A stretch of 64,000 nucleotides of DNA from Bradyrhizobium zhanjiangense (GCF_004114935.1 NZ_CP022221.1:8887001-8951000), one strand, 5' to 3'. Shown: positions 43,635 through 53,426, numbered from the stretch's first letter. Numbers and translations: made by a program. The notes: generated by a model from the sequence alone, not told the origin.

Positions 43635-46405
43635 GCGCGATTGCCACAGCCGATGCATTGGCTGCCGTCGGCAGCGTGGTGCATCTGGACGGCGTGGGCC
43701 TGAACTACGGCAAGACCCGGGCGCTCGATGCCATTACGCTCGACCTGCCGCCCGGCTGCATGGTCGGACTGATCGGTCCCGACGGCGTCGGCAAATCGAG
43801 CCTGCTCGCCCTGATCGCGGGCGCGCGTGCGATCCAGGAAGGGCGCATCGATGTGCTCGGCGGCGACATGGCGAGCTCACGGCATCGCCGCACGGTCTGC
43901 CCCGATATCGCTTATATGCCGCAGGGTCTCGGCAAGAATCTTTATCCAACGCTGTCGGTGTTCGAGAACATCGACTTCTTCGGCCGCCTGTTCGGACACG
44001 ACAAGGCGGAACGAGGCAGACGGATCGCGGGCCTGCTGCGCGATACCGGGCTCACCGCCTTCGCCGACCGCCCCGCCGCAAAACTCTCCGGCGGCATGAA
44101 GCAGAAGGTGGGCCTGTGCTGCGCTCTGATTCACGATCCCGAGCTTCTGATCCTGGACGAGCCGACCACGGGCGTCGACCCCTTGTCTCGACGTCAATTC
44201 TGGGAACTGATCGCCTCGATCCGCGACAGCCGGCCTGGCATGAGCGTGATCGTCTCGACCGCCTATATGGAAGAAGCCGCGCAATTCGACGTCCTGGTCG
44301 CGATGAACGCCGGCCGCGTGCTGGCGACGGGAACCCCGGTCGCGCTGAAGCGGCGGACCGGCGCCGTCACGCTCGACGACGCGTTCATCCGTCTGTTGCC
44401 GGAGGCAGATCGCGACCATCACACCAGTGTCGTCATCCCTCCACGCAACGAGTGCCATGACGAGATCGCGATCGAGGCCGATCACCTGACCCGGCGGTTC
44501 AACGACTTCGTCGCCGTAGACGACGTCAGCTTCCGCATCAGGAAGGGCGAGATCTTCGGCTTTCTCGGCTCGAACGGCTGCGGCAAGACCACGACAATGA
44601 AGATGCTCACCGGCCTCTTGCCCGTCAGCGAAGGCACCGCGCGGCTGTTCGGCAAGGCGATCGATGCCCGCGACATGTCGGTGCGGCGGCGCATCGGCTA
44701 CATGTCGCAGGGCTTTTCGCTCTATTCGGAGCTGACGGTCACCCAAAACCTCGACCTGCATGCGCGGCTGTTCGAGCTGCCGGCGGACACTATTGCCGCG
44801 CGCATCGACGAGATGATCGTCCGGTTCGATCTCGCCGATGTCGCCGATACTCTGCCCGATGCGCTGCCGCTCGGCTTGCGGCAGCGGCTGTCACTGGCGG
44901 TCGCCATGATCCATGCGCCCGATATCCTCATCCTCGACGAGCCGACCTCTGGCGTCGATCCGGTTGCCCGGGACCGCTTCTGGAAGATCCTCGCCGAGCT
45001 CTCCCGCAAGGATAACGTCACGATTTTCGTCTCGACCCACTTCATGAACGAGGCCGAGCGCTGCGATCGAATCTCTCTGATGCATGCGGGCAAGGTGCTG
45101 ACGTCGGACACGCCCGCTGCGATCGTGGCCGCGCGCGGCACCGATACGCTGGAGCAGGCTTTCATCGCCTGTCTGGAGGACGCGATCGCCGAATCCCGGG
45201 ACTCAGCCGGCCGGCCGGCACTTACATCGCCCGTGCCGGCGGCGACGACCACGGCGCTCCCGCGCAAGCGCAGTGCGACATTCAATCCGACCCGCATGCT
45301 CGCCTATTCCCGGCGCGAAGCGCTCGAGCTGCGGCGCGATCCGATCCGCGCCACGCTCGCGATCCTCGGCAGCGTGCTGTTGCTGTTCGTGCTCGGCTAC
45401 GGCATCAGCTTGGACGTCGAAAACCTGACCTTCGCCGTGCTCGACCGCGACGACAGCGCCATCAGCCGCGACTACAGCCTTCAGATCGCGGGATCGCGCT
45501 ACTTCACCCAAAAGCCACCGATCAGCGACTATGCCGACCTCGACCGCCGCATGCGCGCCGGCGAGATTGGCCTCGCCATCGAATTGCCGCCCGGCTTCGG
45601 CCGCGACGTCAGCCGCGGCCACCGTGTCGAGATCGGCGCCGGGGTCGACGGCGCCAACCCGACTCGCGCCGAGACGCTGCGCTCCTACGCCCAAGCGATT
45701 CACGCCACCTGGCTGGCACAGAAGGGCCGCGAACTCTATGGCGAGGCGACGATCGCCGGCTCCTACCAGCTCCAGCTGCGCTATCGCTACAATCCAGACG
45801 TCAGAAGCGTCGTCGCCATGGCACCCGGGATCATCCCGCTGCTGCTGGTCATGATTCCGGCGGTGCTGGCGGCGCTCGCGGTCGTGCGCGAGAAGGAGCT
45901 CGGCTCGATCGTCAATTTCTATGTGACGCCGGTGACGCGGCTGGAATTCCTGCTCGGCACGCAGCTGCCTTACGTGCTGCTGGCATTCGGCAACTTCCTC
46001 CTGCTCGTCGGCTTTGCGCTCGCCGTTTTCGGCGTGCCCTTCACCGGCAGCTTTGCGACCTATGCGCTCGCCGCCCTGCTCTACGTCACGGCCACAACAG
46101 GCCTGGGGCTCGTGATCTCGGCCTTCATGAAAAGCCAGATCGCGGCCCTGTTCGGCACGGTCCTGATCACGCTGATCCCGGCCATCCAATATTCCGGGCT
46201 GATCGATCCCGTTTCATCGCTCCAGGGCTTGGGCGCCCTGGTCGGGCGACTCTATCCTACCGCCTATTTCGTCACGATCTCGCGGGGCACCTTCTCCAAG
46301 GGCCTGGGGTTCGACACCCTTCACAACGATCTCCTGGCGCTCGCCGTCACGGTTCCGGTGCTGGTGGCGGCCGGGGCCATGCTGCTGAAGAAACAGGCCC
46401 GCTGA
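43631..46405 (+). CDS. Fused ABC exporter: two ATPase domains plus permease (RbbA/YhiH-like)
   Basis: The 924-residue protein has a first ATPase (Walker [10 protein letters not shown] near 52, signature [28 protein letters not shown]), a second ATPase (Walker [10 protein letters not shown] near 317, [17 protein letters not shown] [13 protein letters not shown]) and a C-terminal ABC-2 permease with about six helices from residue 575. The second signature reads [15 protein letters not shown] and departs from LSGGQ. Fusion of this kind is typical of RbbA-like proteins. With the HlyD protein before it and the permease after it, it forms a drug or lipid exporter; E. coli RbbA itself was linked to ribosomes, which need not apply here. 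Confidence 0.87.
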   Translation: MSAIATADALAAVGSVVHLDGVGLNYGKTRALDAITLDLPPGCMVGLIGPDGVGKSSLLALIAGARAIQEGRIDVLGGDMASSRHRRTVCPDIAYMPQGLGKNLYPTLSVFENIDFFGRLFGHDKAERGRRIAGLLRDTGLTAFADRPAAKLSGGMKQKVGLCCALIHDPELLILDEPTTGVDPLSRRQFWELIASIRDSRPGMSVIVSTAYMEEAAQFDVLVAMNAGRVLATGTPVALKRRTGAVTLDDAFIRLLPEADRDHHTSVVIPPRNECHDEIAIEADHLTRRFNDFVAVDDVSFRIRKGEIFGFLGSNGCGKTTTMKMLTGLLPVSEGTARLFGKAIDARDMSVRRRIGYMSQGFSLYSELTVTQNLDLHARLFELPADTIAARIDEMIVRFDLADVADTLPDALPLGLRQRLSLAVAMIHAPDILILDEPTSGVDPVARDRFWKILAELSRKDNVTIFVSTHFMNEAERCDRISLMHAGKVLTSDTPAAIVAARGTDTLEQAFIACLEDAIAESRDSAGRPALTSPVPAATTTALPRKRSATFNPTRMLAYSRREALELRRDPIRATLAILGSVLLLFVLGYGISLDVENLTFAVLDRDDSAISRDYSLQIAGSRYFTQKPPISDYADLDRRMRAGEIGLAIELPPGFGRDVSRGHRVEIGAGVDGANPTRAETLRSYAQAIHATWLAQKGRELYGEATIAGSYQLQLRYRYNPDVRSVVAMAPGIIPLLLVMIPAVLAALAVVREKELGSIVNFYVTPVTRLEFLLGTQLPYVLLAFGNFLLLVGFALAVFGVPFTGSFATYALAALLYVTATTGLGLVISAFMKSQIAALFGTVLITLIPAIQYSGLIDPVSSLQGLGALVGRLYPTAYFVTISRGTFSKGLGFDTLHNDLLALAVTVPVLVAAGAMLLKKQAR

Positions 46406-46407
46406 CC

Positions 46408-47520
46408 ATGCGCTTTGACAACGTGCTCCAGCTCGGCATCAAGGAATTGCGCGGCCTGGTGCGTGACCCCATGCTGCTCGTACTCATCGTCTATTCCTTC
46501 ACGCTGGCGGTCTATGCCGGAGCAAGAGCGCTGCCGGAGACCCTGAACCGCGCCGCAATCGCTATCGTCGACGAGGATCATTCGCCAGTCTCGACCCGCA
46601 TCGAGATGGCGTTCACCGCGCCCTATTTCTCCAAGCCGCGCCTGATCTCGCAATACGAGATGGACCGGAGGATGGATGCCGGCCTCGACACCTTCGCGCT
46701 GGACATCCCGCCGGACTTTCAGCGCGATCTACTGGCGCGGAAGTCGCCAGCCATCCAGCTCAACGTCGACGCCACGCGAATCTCGCAAGCCTTCAACGGC
46801 GGCGGCTATGTCGAGCAGATCGTCAGCGCGGAGGTCGCGGAGTTTCTGGCACACACCCGCGATGCGCAGACGCCGCCGATCGAGCTGGCGCTGCGGGCGC
46901 GCTTCAACCCCGAGCTGAAGAAGTCATGGTTCGGCGCCATCGACCAGGTGATCACCTCGATCACCATGCTCTCGATCATCCTGACCGGCGCAGCGTTGAT
47001 CCGCGAGCGAGAGCACGGCACGATCGAGCACCTCCTGGTGATGCCGGTTACCCCCTTGGAGATCATGGTGAGCAAGGTCTGGTCGATGGGAGCGGTGGTG
47101 CTGGTTGCCTCCGCCCTGTCGATCGGCTTCGTGGTGAAGGGATGGCTGGCGGTCACGATCGACGGCTCGCTGGCGCTGTTCCTGCTCGGCGCGGCGCTGC
47201 AGCTGTTCGCCACCACCAGCATGGGCATCTTCCTGGCCACGGTCGCCGGATCGATGCCGCAGTTCGGGCTGCTGCTGATCATGATCCTGCTGCCGCTACA
47301 GACGCTTTCAGGCAGCATGACGCCGCGGGAAAGCATGCCGCAATTCGTCCAGGACATCATGCTGGCGGCGCCCAACACGCATTTCGTGATGCTCGCGCAG
47401 GCGATCCTGTTCCGCGGCGCCGGCCTCGAGGCGGTGTGGCCGCAACTCGTCGCGCTCACGCTGATCGGCGGCATCTTGTTCGTGATCGCGCTGCGGCGCT
47501 TCCGCGTGTTTCTGGCCTAG
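46408..47520 (+). CDS. ABC-2 type permease (YhhJ-like)
   Basis: The 370-residue protein has one N-terminal helix, a large periplasmic domain (about 40-170) and five C-terminal helices with the ABC-2 signature REREHGTIEHLLVMPVTPLE. It starts two bases after the fused ABC gene and is the second half of the membrane channel of that exporter. No separate outer-membrane TolC-like gene is next to it. Confidence 0.88.
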   Translation: MRFDNVLQLGIKELRGLVRDPMLLVLIVYSFTLAVYAGARALPETLNRAAIAIVDEDHSPVSTRIEMAFTAPYFSKPRLISQYEMDRRMDAGLDTFALDIPPDFQRDLLARKSPAIQLNVDATRISQAFNGGGYVEQIVSAEVAEFLAHTRDAQTPPIELALRARFNPELKKSWFGAIDQVITSITMLSIILTGAALIREREHGTIEHLLVMPVTPLEIMVSKVWSMGAVVLVASALSIGFVVKGWLAVTIDGSLALFLLGAALQLFATTSMGIFLATVAGSMPQFGLLLIMILLPLQTLSGSMTPRESMPQFVQDIMLAAPNTHFVMLAQAILFRGAGLEAVWPQLVALTLIGGILFVIALRRFRVFLA

Positions 47521-47536
47521 CCCGCAGTCGCGCGGT

Positions 47537-48025
47537 TCAGAGCTTGTGTCCCTTCTGGCGCAGCGCTTCGATCAGGCGCTGCTTCAATTCGTCGGCGGCC
47601 TTCAGGCTGACGTCCTGGCCGATCTGGGCGCCAGCCTGCGCCAGCGCGTCCGACTTCGCCAGGAATTTCTGCCCTGCCGGCTGGGCATAGAACGCCTCGA
47701 TCTGGCGCAGCTCGTCCACCGTGAAGCTCGCGGCATAGAGCGCGGCGACCTGGTCGATGATCGATGCCAGGAACGGGGCGTAGATCTCGGAGCCAGGGGC
47801 CGTCATCGCGTCATAGTCGCGCTCGATCTCCGGCCTGTCCTGGGCGACCACGGGCCTCAGCTTGAGCAGGAGCTGCGGCAGCAGCGTGCGATACTGATCC
47901 GCGATCTTCAAGGTGACCACGAGCTTGCGCGCTGCGGTCATCGCCTCGAGTGACGGCGCCTGGGCCGACGCCCCGCAGACGAGGAGCAGGAAGATGCCGG
48001 CGATCGTCGACAAACGTCTGGACAT
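47537..48025 (-). CDS. DUF2059-family secreted protein
   Basis: The 162-residue protein has a signal peptide (MSRRLSTIAGIFLLLVCGAS, cleaved after SAQ) and a helical DUF2059 domain with YAASFTVDELRQIEAFYAQP and GQKFLAKSDAL as the typical core. GGAGGG lies three bases before the ATG at 48025; the frame continues upstream without coding character. It lies just downstream of opgC on the same strand with a 35-base gap, so they may share a transcript. Function unknown. Confidence 0.82.
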   Translation of the reverse strand: MSRRLSTIAGIFLLLVCGASAQAPSLEAMTAARKLVVTLKIADQYRTLLPQLLLKLRPVVAQDRPEIERDYDAMTAPGSEIYAPFLASIIDQVAALYAASFTVDELRQIEAFYAQPAGQKFLAKSDALAQAGAQIGQDVSLKAADELKQRLIEALRQKGHKL

Positions 48026-48060
48026 GGACCCTCCGTGAGAATGCAGGCGGCGCAATGCGT

Positions 48061-49278
48061 TCAGCGGCTCGCAGGCGCGGCGGCAGCGCTCACGGCCGGC
48101 GCGTTGTCCAATGCGGTGTCGGCCTCCTCGACCTCCGTCACCTTCACGAACAGGTTCGGCACGCGATCGGCCCGGCCGAGCAGCCAGGCCGCGCCGACCA
48201 TGATGACGATGCCGACGATGGAGACGGCGAGCTGCTCCCAGACACCCTTGGTGTATTGCGTCAGGATCCAGTGCGCCGAGAACGAGAGGAACACACCGAG
48301 GCAGAAGATCGGCAGCGAATGCTGGCCGCAGAGGATGACGGGCCGCAGCCATGTTGAATGCAGCGCCCGCCATTTGCGCGAGAGGAAATGAGTCACCCAG
48401 ATCGCCAGTGCTAGGAAATGCGTGAAGCGCAGCATGTCGAGATCGGTCTTGTCGATCGGATAGATCGCCTTGATCATCGATTTCGGGATCAGCGCCTCGA
48501 GCGCAGGGACGTGCCAGGTCATCACGATCAGCAGCGCGAAGATCAGCCAGACTGCGGCCAGCCCCATCGCCGCCTTCGACCACACCCATGTCGCGATCTT
48601 GTCGATCTGGCCGATGCCGCACCAGGCCGCGAACACGAACATCAGCTGCCAGCAGAACGGATTGAAGTACCAGGTCGTGCCGGGCGGATAGGAGGCGATA
48701 TTCCAATCGAACCAGCGCGACAGCACGTAGAGCACGACGGAGCCTGCGAGCGTCAGGTTCGGTCGGCGCACCAGGCACCACACGATGAAGGGCGAGGCGA
48801 GCACCAGCGTGATGTAGAGCGGCAGCACGTCGAGATTGACCGGCTTGTATTTCAGGAGGATCGCCTGCCCGATCAGCTCGTCCGGATGCGCCAGGAAGTT
48901 GAACACGTTGAACTCGTGCTCATACATCGGATTATCGAAGCGACGTACGGTGCGCGCGATCTGCGCCGTGAACAGCAGGAACAGCATGATGTGCGCGACA
49001 TACAGCTCGGCCGCGCGCCGCCACAGCCGCTTGGCCGCGGCGAGAAACCAGCCGCCCGCGACGATCGGTCCATAGATCCAGCCGACCAGATAGCCGGAGA
49101 TGAAGACGAAGAACTCGGCGGCGTCGCTGAAGCCGTAGTTGCGCAGCGTCAGCCAGGCCACGACGTCGTGCGGGATGTGGTCGAGGAAGATCATCCACAG
49201 GCCGATGCCGCGGAAGAGATCGAGCCGCAGGTCGCGCTCGACCGGCGCCAAAAGTGCTGACTGGTCTCGTGTAATCAT
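48061..49278 (-). CDS. opgC: OpgC-type membrane protein, glucan-modifying acyltransferase
   Basis: The 405-residue protein has about ten hydrophobic helices and the OpgC pattern: RDLRLDLFRGIGLWMIFLDH near the N-terminus, then FSDAAEFFVFISGYLVGWIY, and a C-terminal HSLPIFCLGVFLSFSAHWIL. OpgC proteins add succinyl groups to periplasmic glucans. The ATG at 49278 is chosen because the frame upstream lacks coding character. In rhizobia these glucans matter for osmotic adaptation and plant interaction. Confidence 0.85.
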   Translation of the reverse strand: MITRDQSALLAPVERDLRLDLFRGIGLWMIFLDHIPHDVVAWLTLRNYGFSDAAEFFVFISGYLVGWIYGPIVAGGWFLAAAKRLWRRAAELYVAHIMLFLLFTAQIARTVRRFDNPMYEHEFNVFNFLAHPDELIGQAILLKYKPVNLDVLPLYITLVLASPFIVWCLVRRPNLTLAGSVVLYVLSRWFDWNIASYPPGTTWYFNPFCWQLMFVFAAWCGIGQIDKIATWVWSKAAMGLAAVWLIFALLIVMTWHVPALEALIPKSMIKAIYPIDKTDLDMLRFTHFLALAIWVTHFLSRKWRALHSTWLRPVILCGQHSLPIFCLGVFLSFSAHWILTQYTKGVWEQLAVSIVGIVIMVGAAWLLGRADRVPNLFVKVTEVEEADTALDNAPAVSAAAAPASR

Positions 49279-49368
49279 GGCCCGCCTCGTTCGGTGGGCG
49301 TCGCGCCATCGCGGCGCCGGAGAATCGGATGCTAGAAATTGAAAACCAAAAGTCACCTGGCCCTGCGG

Positions 49369-49495
49369 CTAGTGGCAACGGTAGCCGACCTTGCTGTGCG
49401 CGCAAGGGACTTTGTCATCGGGGGGAGACACGGGCTTGCCGTCCTCTGCGCTGGACGATGACGGAGCCTGCAAAAAAGTGAAAAAACAACCCCAT
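49369..49495 (-). pseudogene. Possible small secreted-peptide gene broken by a one-base frameshift
   Basis: On the minus strand an ATG at 49495 opens MGLFFHF; after loss of one base in the first T6 run the frame would continue as FTFLQAPSSSSAEDGKPVSP and end CAHSKVGYRCH at 49369, a 41-residue peptide with a short hydrophobic start and two Cys. The span is 127 bases, one more than a whole number of codons, and two T6 runs lie exactly at the break. No ribosome site is seen. Low certainty. Confidence 0.3.
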
Positions 49496-49527
49496 GCACA
49501 GTAGAAGCGTCGTGCTAAGCCTTTGTA

Positions 49528-49599
49528 TCAGTTGCAATATTTAATTGACCCGTCGGGCAGAAAAACCGGCACGACGGTACCATCGCACGCCCACCCCAT
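49528..49599 (-). CDS. Possible 23-residue reading frame just downstream of the cyclase gene
   Basis: A 23-codon frame starts at an ATG 13 bases after the cyclase stop. It has protein-like composition (GTVVPVFLPDGSIKYCN at its C-terminus) and two Cys residues, but no clear ribosome site. It may be translated by re-initiation after the cyclase. The remaining bases of this 334-base gap show no other feature apart from the broken frame at 49369-49495. Confidence 0.3.
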   Translation of the reverse strand: MGWACDGTVVPVFLPDGSIKYCN

Positions 49600-49612
49600 G
49601 AAGGCACAAGGT

Positions 49613-52600
49613 TCAGGTGAGCTCGTCGCCTTGGGCCAGCATCTCGCCTAGCATCGCCTCGGCCTTGTGCTGGAGCGGCAGCGCGCCGCTCTCGGAGGCG
49701 ATCGCGATAGCGGCGCGCAGGGCTGCGAGGGTGGCCGCCCTGCTTTCGGCGCTGGACGCCGGCATCACCACGGCTTCGCCAAACAGGGCCTCGGCCTCGA
49801 GGCCCGAGAACCCCTGCTGGCGCGCCGTGTTGCGCGCCTCGCGCAGCATGTTCTGCGCAGCCCTGGCGTCGCCGAGGCGGTAGGTAGCCAGCGCCAGGTA
49901 GATCGAGCTGCGCAGCACCGCCGAGGTATAGCCGACCGCCTTCGCCTCCTCGCGCGCCTCGGTCAGCACGCCCCGCGCCCGATCGAACAGGCCCTGCTCC
50001 AGATAGGCCATGCCGAGATGGCAGGCGAGTACCGGCACGAACAGCCGGATGCCGTGCTTCTGCGCGAGGACGAAGCCGTCCTCGAGGATGGAAGCGGCCG
50101 CCGCCGGATCGTTCTGCCCCAGCTTCAGCCATCCGCCGCTATAGGCGGCCGCGACGCGGTCGTAGGGGCGGTTGGTCTCGTCCGCGATCGCGGAAGCTTG
50201 TTGTTGGAGCTGCTCGGCGACGTCGAGCTCGCCCATGACGGTGTGGGTGATGCTGTTCATCATGCAGCACAGGAGGAGCAAAGATCGTGGGGTCGTGCCG
50301 ATAGGAGCACTCGCTGTTGGACCCGCAAGATGGACGCGGGCCGTGGCCAGCATCTTCTCGGCGCCATGGTAGCGGCCGGAAAGAAAATAGGCCTGCCCGA
50401 GACCATATTGAGCGAGATTGCGCCAGCCGGGGTTGCCCGAGCTTTCCGCCAATTGAACAACATCTTCGCCGATCGCGACAGCTTCGACCGGCGTCCCGTA
50501 GAAGTTCTGCGCGCCCGCTCTCATGGTCATGGCCGCCACTTTGCGTCCAATGTCGCTGATCGCATCTGCTCGCCGTTCGGCTTCCCGCCCCAGGTCCAAC
50601 GCCTCCGCCACCCGCCCTGATCCGGCAAACGCCAAACGCGCCTCCATCCGGAGGTCAATGGCGTCCATCTCTCGCGCGTGCGTCAACGGCGTCTTGTCGA
50701 GAGACCCCATTGCGATCTCGAAATAGTCGACCGCGTCGACATAGGCCGAGCGCGCCAGACATTTCCGGGCCGCGCTCCTGCCATGGCGAAACGCCTTCTG
50801 CCAATCCTTCGCCCTCGTCGCGTGATAACAGAGGGCATCCGGATCGTCGGCCCATGCCTCGTCACCTTCAAGGGCGGCAAGTATGCTGGCATGGATGCTT
50901 TCGCGCACCTTTTCGACCATCGAATCGTAGGTCACCTGCCTGACCATCTCGTGGCGAAATTCGAGCGAATCCTCCAACTCACTGTCGATCTTGACCAGCA
51001 GTTCGGCCCGGTCGAGTGCGGCGAGGCAATCCTGCAGGACGTCTTCCGGCAAGGCCGCCACTTTCCGCAACATGGCCTGGTTGGCCCGGCGTCCAAGCGC
51101 CGCGGCGATCTGAAGAAGTGACCTTTCCTGTCGAGACACGCGATCGAGCCGTGCCGCGATCACACCTTGAATGCTGCTGGGGATGCCGAGCTCGTCCACA
51201 GGACGCGCAAGGGAAAGGTCACCCCACTGGCCAAGAAGCAGGCCGCTGTCCTTCAGACTGCGGCAGACCTCCTCGATGAACAGCGGAACGTTGGCGGTAT
51301 GAGAGATGATCCGATTCTTCAGGTCCGCATTCGAGGTGGCGGGGCCAAGCATCTCCGCGAGCATGGCCAGACCCGAATCGTCGTCGAGAGGCCGCATCGC
51401 CACGATCTCCGCGTGGCAATTTGCGATCCACACCGGCATTCCGTTGGGCCGCGTCGTCAGCAGCACAAGCAAATCGGGGCTTTGCAGTCCGGAAAGGGTG
51501 GCCACAACCGTGTCGCTGGCCCGATCGATCCAGTGCAGGTCTTCGATCAGAAGGACGGTGCGCTGGCGACGGGCGATGCTCTCGACGATCGCGCAGCTGG
51601 CGTCTGAAATCGCTCGGCCGCGGGCGTGAGGCTCCAATTCGTCCCATTGCGGATCGGAAATCGGTAAGTCCAGGACCGCGTCGATGGCTCGTTGCTGCAC
51701 CACCGGCAACGTGTCTCTGGGATCGTCCGTCCTGGTCTGACCCCTCGCAGCTGTATCAAAGACCGACAGCAACAGGCGCTTGAGGGCGCTGTACGGAGCA
51801 CCCTGGAGATTCGGGCTGCACTCGGCATCGATCAGCCGCCAGCCGCTGGCCCGGAGATCTTGCGCAAACTCGTGCGCAAGCCGCGACTTTCCGATGCCGG
51901 CGTCACCTGTCAGCAGGACCGTCTGCCGGCCGGCGGCGACCCTTTCCGTGGCACGCCATAGCAATGCCCTCTCTGTCGTGCGGTCGACGAAACGGGAAAC
52001 GCTGCGCGCACGTCGGACCCGCCAGCTCGATAGATCGCTCGCGCCCATGATCCGGTACACCGGCATGGGCTCGCCAAAACCACGGAGCGCTTTTCGGCCG
52101 AGGAATTCAAAGCGCACATGTCCGTCCGCGAGCTCCTGGCAGGCTTGCGAGACATAGATCTGGTTCGCCTCGGCCGCTGCTTCCAGCCGAGCTGCTAGAT
52201 GCTGAGCGGCCCCGCCGATCTCGTAGACTTTGGAAAATTCGCTGGCGACCATGTAGGTCACCACATGACCCGAGTGGAGGCCGACCCGGACCTGAAGACC
52301 GGGATCGCCCAGGCTGCCGACACGCCGGACAAGCTCGATGGCCGCGTGACAGGCCAGGGGCGCATGGTTGTCGTCGGCGATCGGAGCGCCGAATACCGCT
52401 GCCAACCCGTCGCCCAACTCTTTACTGACGATGCCACCAAACTGCCGCACCGCGCCTCTCATCGCCGCAAGCGCCGGCTCAAGACGCAACACCGCCTGCT
52501 CCGGCTCCAGTTCGGCAACGAGTCCGGTGGAATCGACGACGTCGGCGCGCAGAATCGTTACAAATCGTCGTTCGCTATCGGGATCGACGCGCTGACGGAC

Positions 52601-52669
52601 CGCCGCTCCGCATTTGGAGCACCAGCTGTCGCCCGGACCAATTGCCGACTGACACGCGAAACAATGCAT
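49613..52669 (-). CDS. Zinc-ribbon, adenylate cyclase, AAA-ATPase and TPR sensor protein
   Basis: The 1018-residue protein has an N-terminal zinc ribbon (C3, C6, C17, C20), a class III nucleotide cyclase domain at about 33-210, a STAND/AAA-type ATPase from about 225 (Walker A GDAGIGKSRLAHEF; TVLLIEDLHWIDRAS as Walker B), and a long TPR-like helical region to the end. The two metal-binding Asp are present (D43 in RADVVDST, D87 in LGDGLAAVFG) and Arg161 in AARL, but the conserved Asn of the VN motif is replaced by His157. It may make cAMP in response to a signal sensed by the ATPase/TPR part. The gene stands alone. Confidence 0.82.
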   Translation of the reverse strand: MHCFACQSAIGPGDSWCSKCGAAVRQRVDPDSERRFVTILRADVVDSTGLVAELEPEQAVLRLEPALAAMRGAVRQFGGIVSKELGDGLAAVFGAPIADDNHAPLACHAAIELVRRVGSLGDPGLQVRVGLHSGHVVTYMVASEFSKVYEIGGAAQHLAARLEAAAEANQIYVSQACQELADGHVRFEFLGRKALRGFGEPMPVYRIMGASDLSSWRVRRARSVSRFVDRTTERALLWRATERVAAGRQTVLLTGDAGIGKSRLAHEFAQDLRASGWRLIDAECSPNLQGAPYSALKRLLLSVFDTAARGQTRTDDPRDTLPVVQQRAIDAVLDLPISDPQWDELEPHARGRAISDASCAIVESIARRQRTVLLIEDLHWIDRASDTVVATLSGLQSPDLLVLLTTRPNGMPVWIANCHAEIVAMRPLDDDSGLAMLAEMLGPATSNADLKNRIISHTANVPLFIEEVCRSLKDSGLLLGQWGDLSLARPVDELGIPSSIQGVIAARLDRVSRQERSLLQIAAALGRRANQAMLRKVAALPEDVLQDCLAALDRAELLVKIDSELEDSLEFRHEMVRQVTYDSMVEKVRESIHASILAALEGDEAWADDPDALCYHATRAKDWQKAFRHGRSAARKCLARSAYVDAVDYFEIAMGSLDKTPLTHAREMDAIDLRMEARLAFAGSGRVAEALDLGREAERRADAISDIGRKVAAMTMRAGAQNFYGTPVEAVAIGEDVVQLAESSGNPGWRNLAQYGLGQAYFLSGRYHGAEKMLATARVHLAGPTASAPIGTTPRSLLLLCCMMNSITHTVMGELDVAEQLQQQASAIADETNRPYDRVAAAYSGGWLKLGQNDPAAAASILEDGFVLAQKHGIRLFVPVLACHLGMAYLEQGLFDRARGVLTEAREEAKAVGYTSAVLRSSIYLALATYRLGDARAAQNMLREARNTARQQGFSGLEAEALFGEAVVMPASSAESRAATLAALRAAIAIASESGALPLQHKAEAMLGEMLAQGDELT

Positions 52670-52753
52670 TCCAGTGCCTTCAACGACTGCCCCGGCAGTC
52701 CCCGCTCCAACGCCTACGCGGCGTTCGACCCAACATTACCCATAGGAGGATGC

Positions 52754-52834
52754 ATGGCAATCGGACCTGCGGCATACGCGATGTTACTGAATGGTGCGTC
52801 TCTGGACGAAGCGCACTCCTGGGTGGTAGCGTGA
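52754..52834 (+). CDS. Possible 26-residue leader-like reading frame
   Basis: ATG at 52754 is preceded at four bases by AGGAGG (52744-52749), the strongest ribosome site nearby, and opens a 26-codon frame (MAIGPAAYAMLLNGASLDEA, ending HSWVVA). It lies about 100 bases upstream of the gene at 52932 and is divergent from the cyclase. It could be a small protein or a translated leader; composition is neutral. Confidence 0.3.
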   Translation: MAIGPAAYAMLLNGASLDEAHSWVVA

Positions 52835-52931
52835 CTGCGCACCAAAATTGCGTGATCGGCCGCAGCGTGACGCGTATTTTCGGCCTGCCCGCTACAGATT
52901 TTGACAAACAGACATATCGAGGAAAGAGGCG

Positions 52932-53426
52932 ATGGCCGGACTGGTATATAGCGGCAAGGCATTTCGAGACTTGATGAACAGGAACTACTATCCTTTAGCG
53001 AACATGAAGAAGAGTGTCGCGAAGCTCAAGGCATCGGACGATATCGATCTGCCAACTTTGGAATATGGCCAATACCACCTGATCTTGAACCCGCCATCGA
53101 AGTGGCCGCAGGGCAGCGCCAAGTACTGGCACAAGGAGAAGGGCCGAGCCCGCGTCGATCTCAGCACCCAGCCGAACACGGTCCCGCTGTCCAAGGATGA
53201 GCCCGGCGTCATTCCTCTGACGCGATGCGATCTGCTCGATGCCTGCGTCCGGAAATGCTTCAACTCCGAGCCGCCGATCCCAATGAAGACGAAGATCATC
53301 ACCCATGCGGCAAGCGATGCCTACGCGCACCGGCACGAGATCCGGCTGGAGTGGGAGTACAAGAACGGCGAGGACAAGGCGCCGACGCTGCTCTATCTGA
53401 CAATGGTCTGTCCGCACAGATCGTGA
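52932..53426 (+). CDS. Uncharacterised 164-residue protein
   Basis: The ATG at 52932 follows GAAAGAGGCG. The protein has no signal peptide, no membrane helix and no recognised domain. It is rich in Lys and aromatic residues (SGKAFRDLMNRNYYPLANMK, YHLILNPPSKWPQGSAKYWH) and ends CPHRS. Codon usage is less GC-biased at third positions near the start than in neighbours, a hint of recent arrival. The next gene in the same direction is a thermonuclease-like one after 315 bases. Confidence 0.6.
   Translation: MAGLVYSGKAFRDLMNRNYYPLANMKKSVAKLKASDDIDLPTLEYGQYHLILNPPSKWPQGSAKYWHKEKGRARVDLSTQPNTVPLSKDEPGVIPLTRCDLLDACVRKCFNSEPPIPMKTKIITHAASDAYAHRHEIRLEWEYKNGEDKAPTLLYLTMVCPHRS

Noticed and set aside
47537..48781. 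414-codon frame covering the DUF2059 gene and part of opgC
   Set aside because: Only the last 162 codons have coding character; the rest is the opgC shadow, and a signal peptide with a good ribosome site marks the real start at 48025.
51167..51607. Plus-strand frames opposite the cyclase/ATPase gene
   Set aside because: Shadows; the minus-strand protein shows Walker motifs across this stretch.
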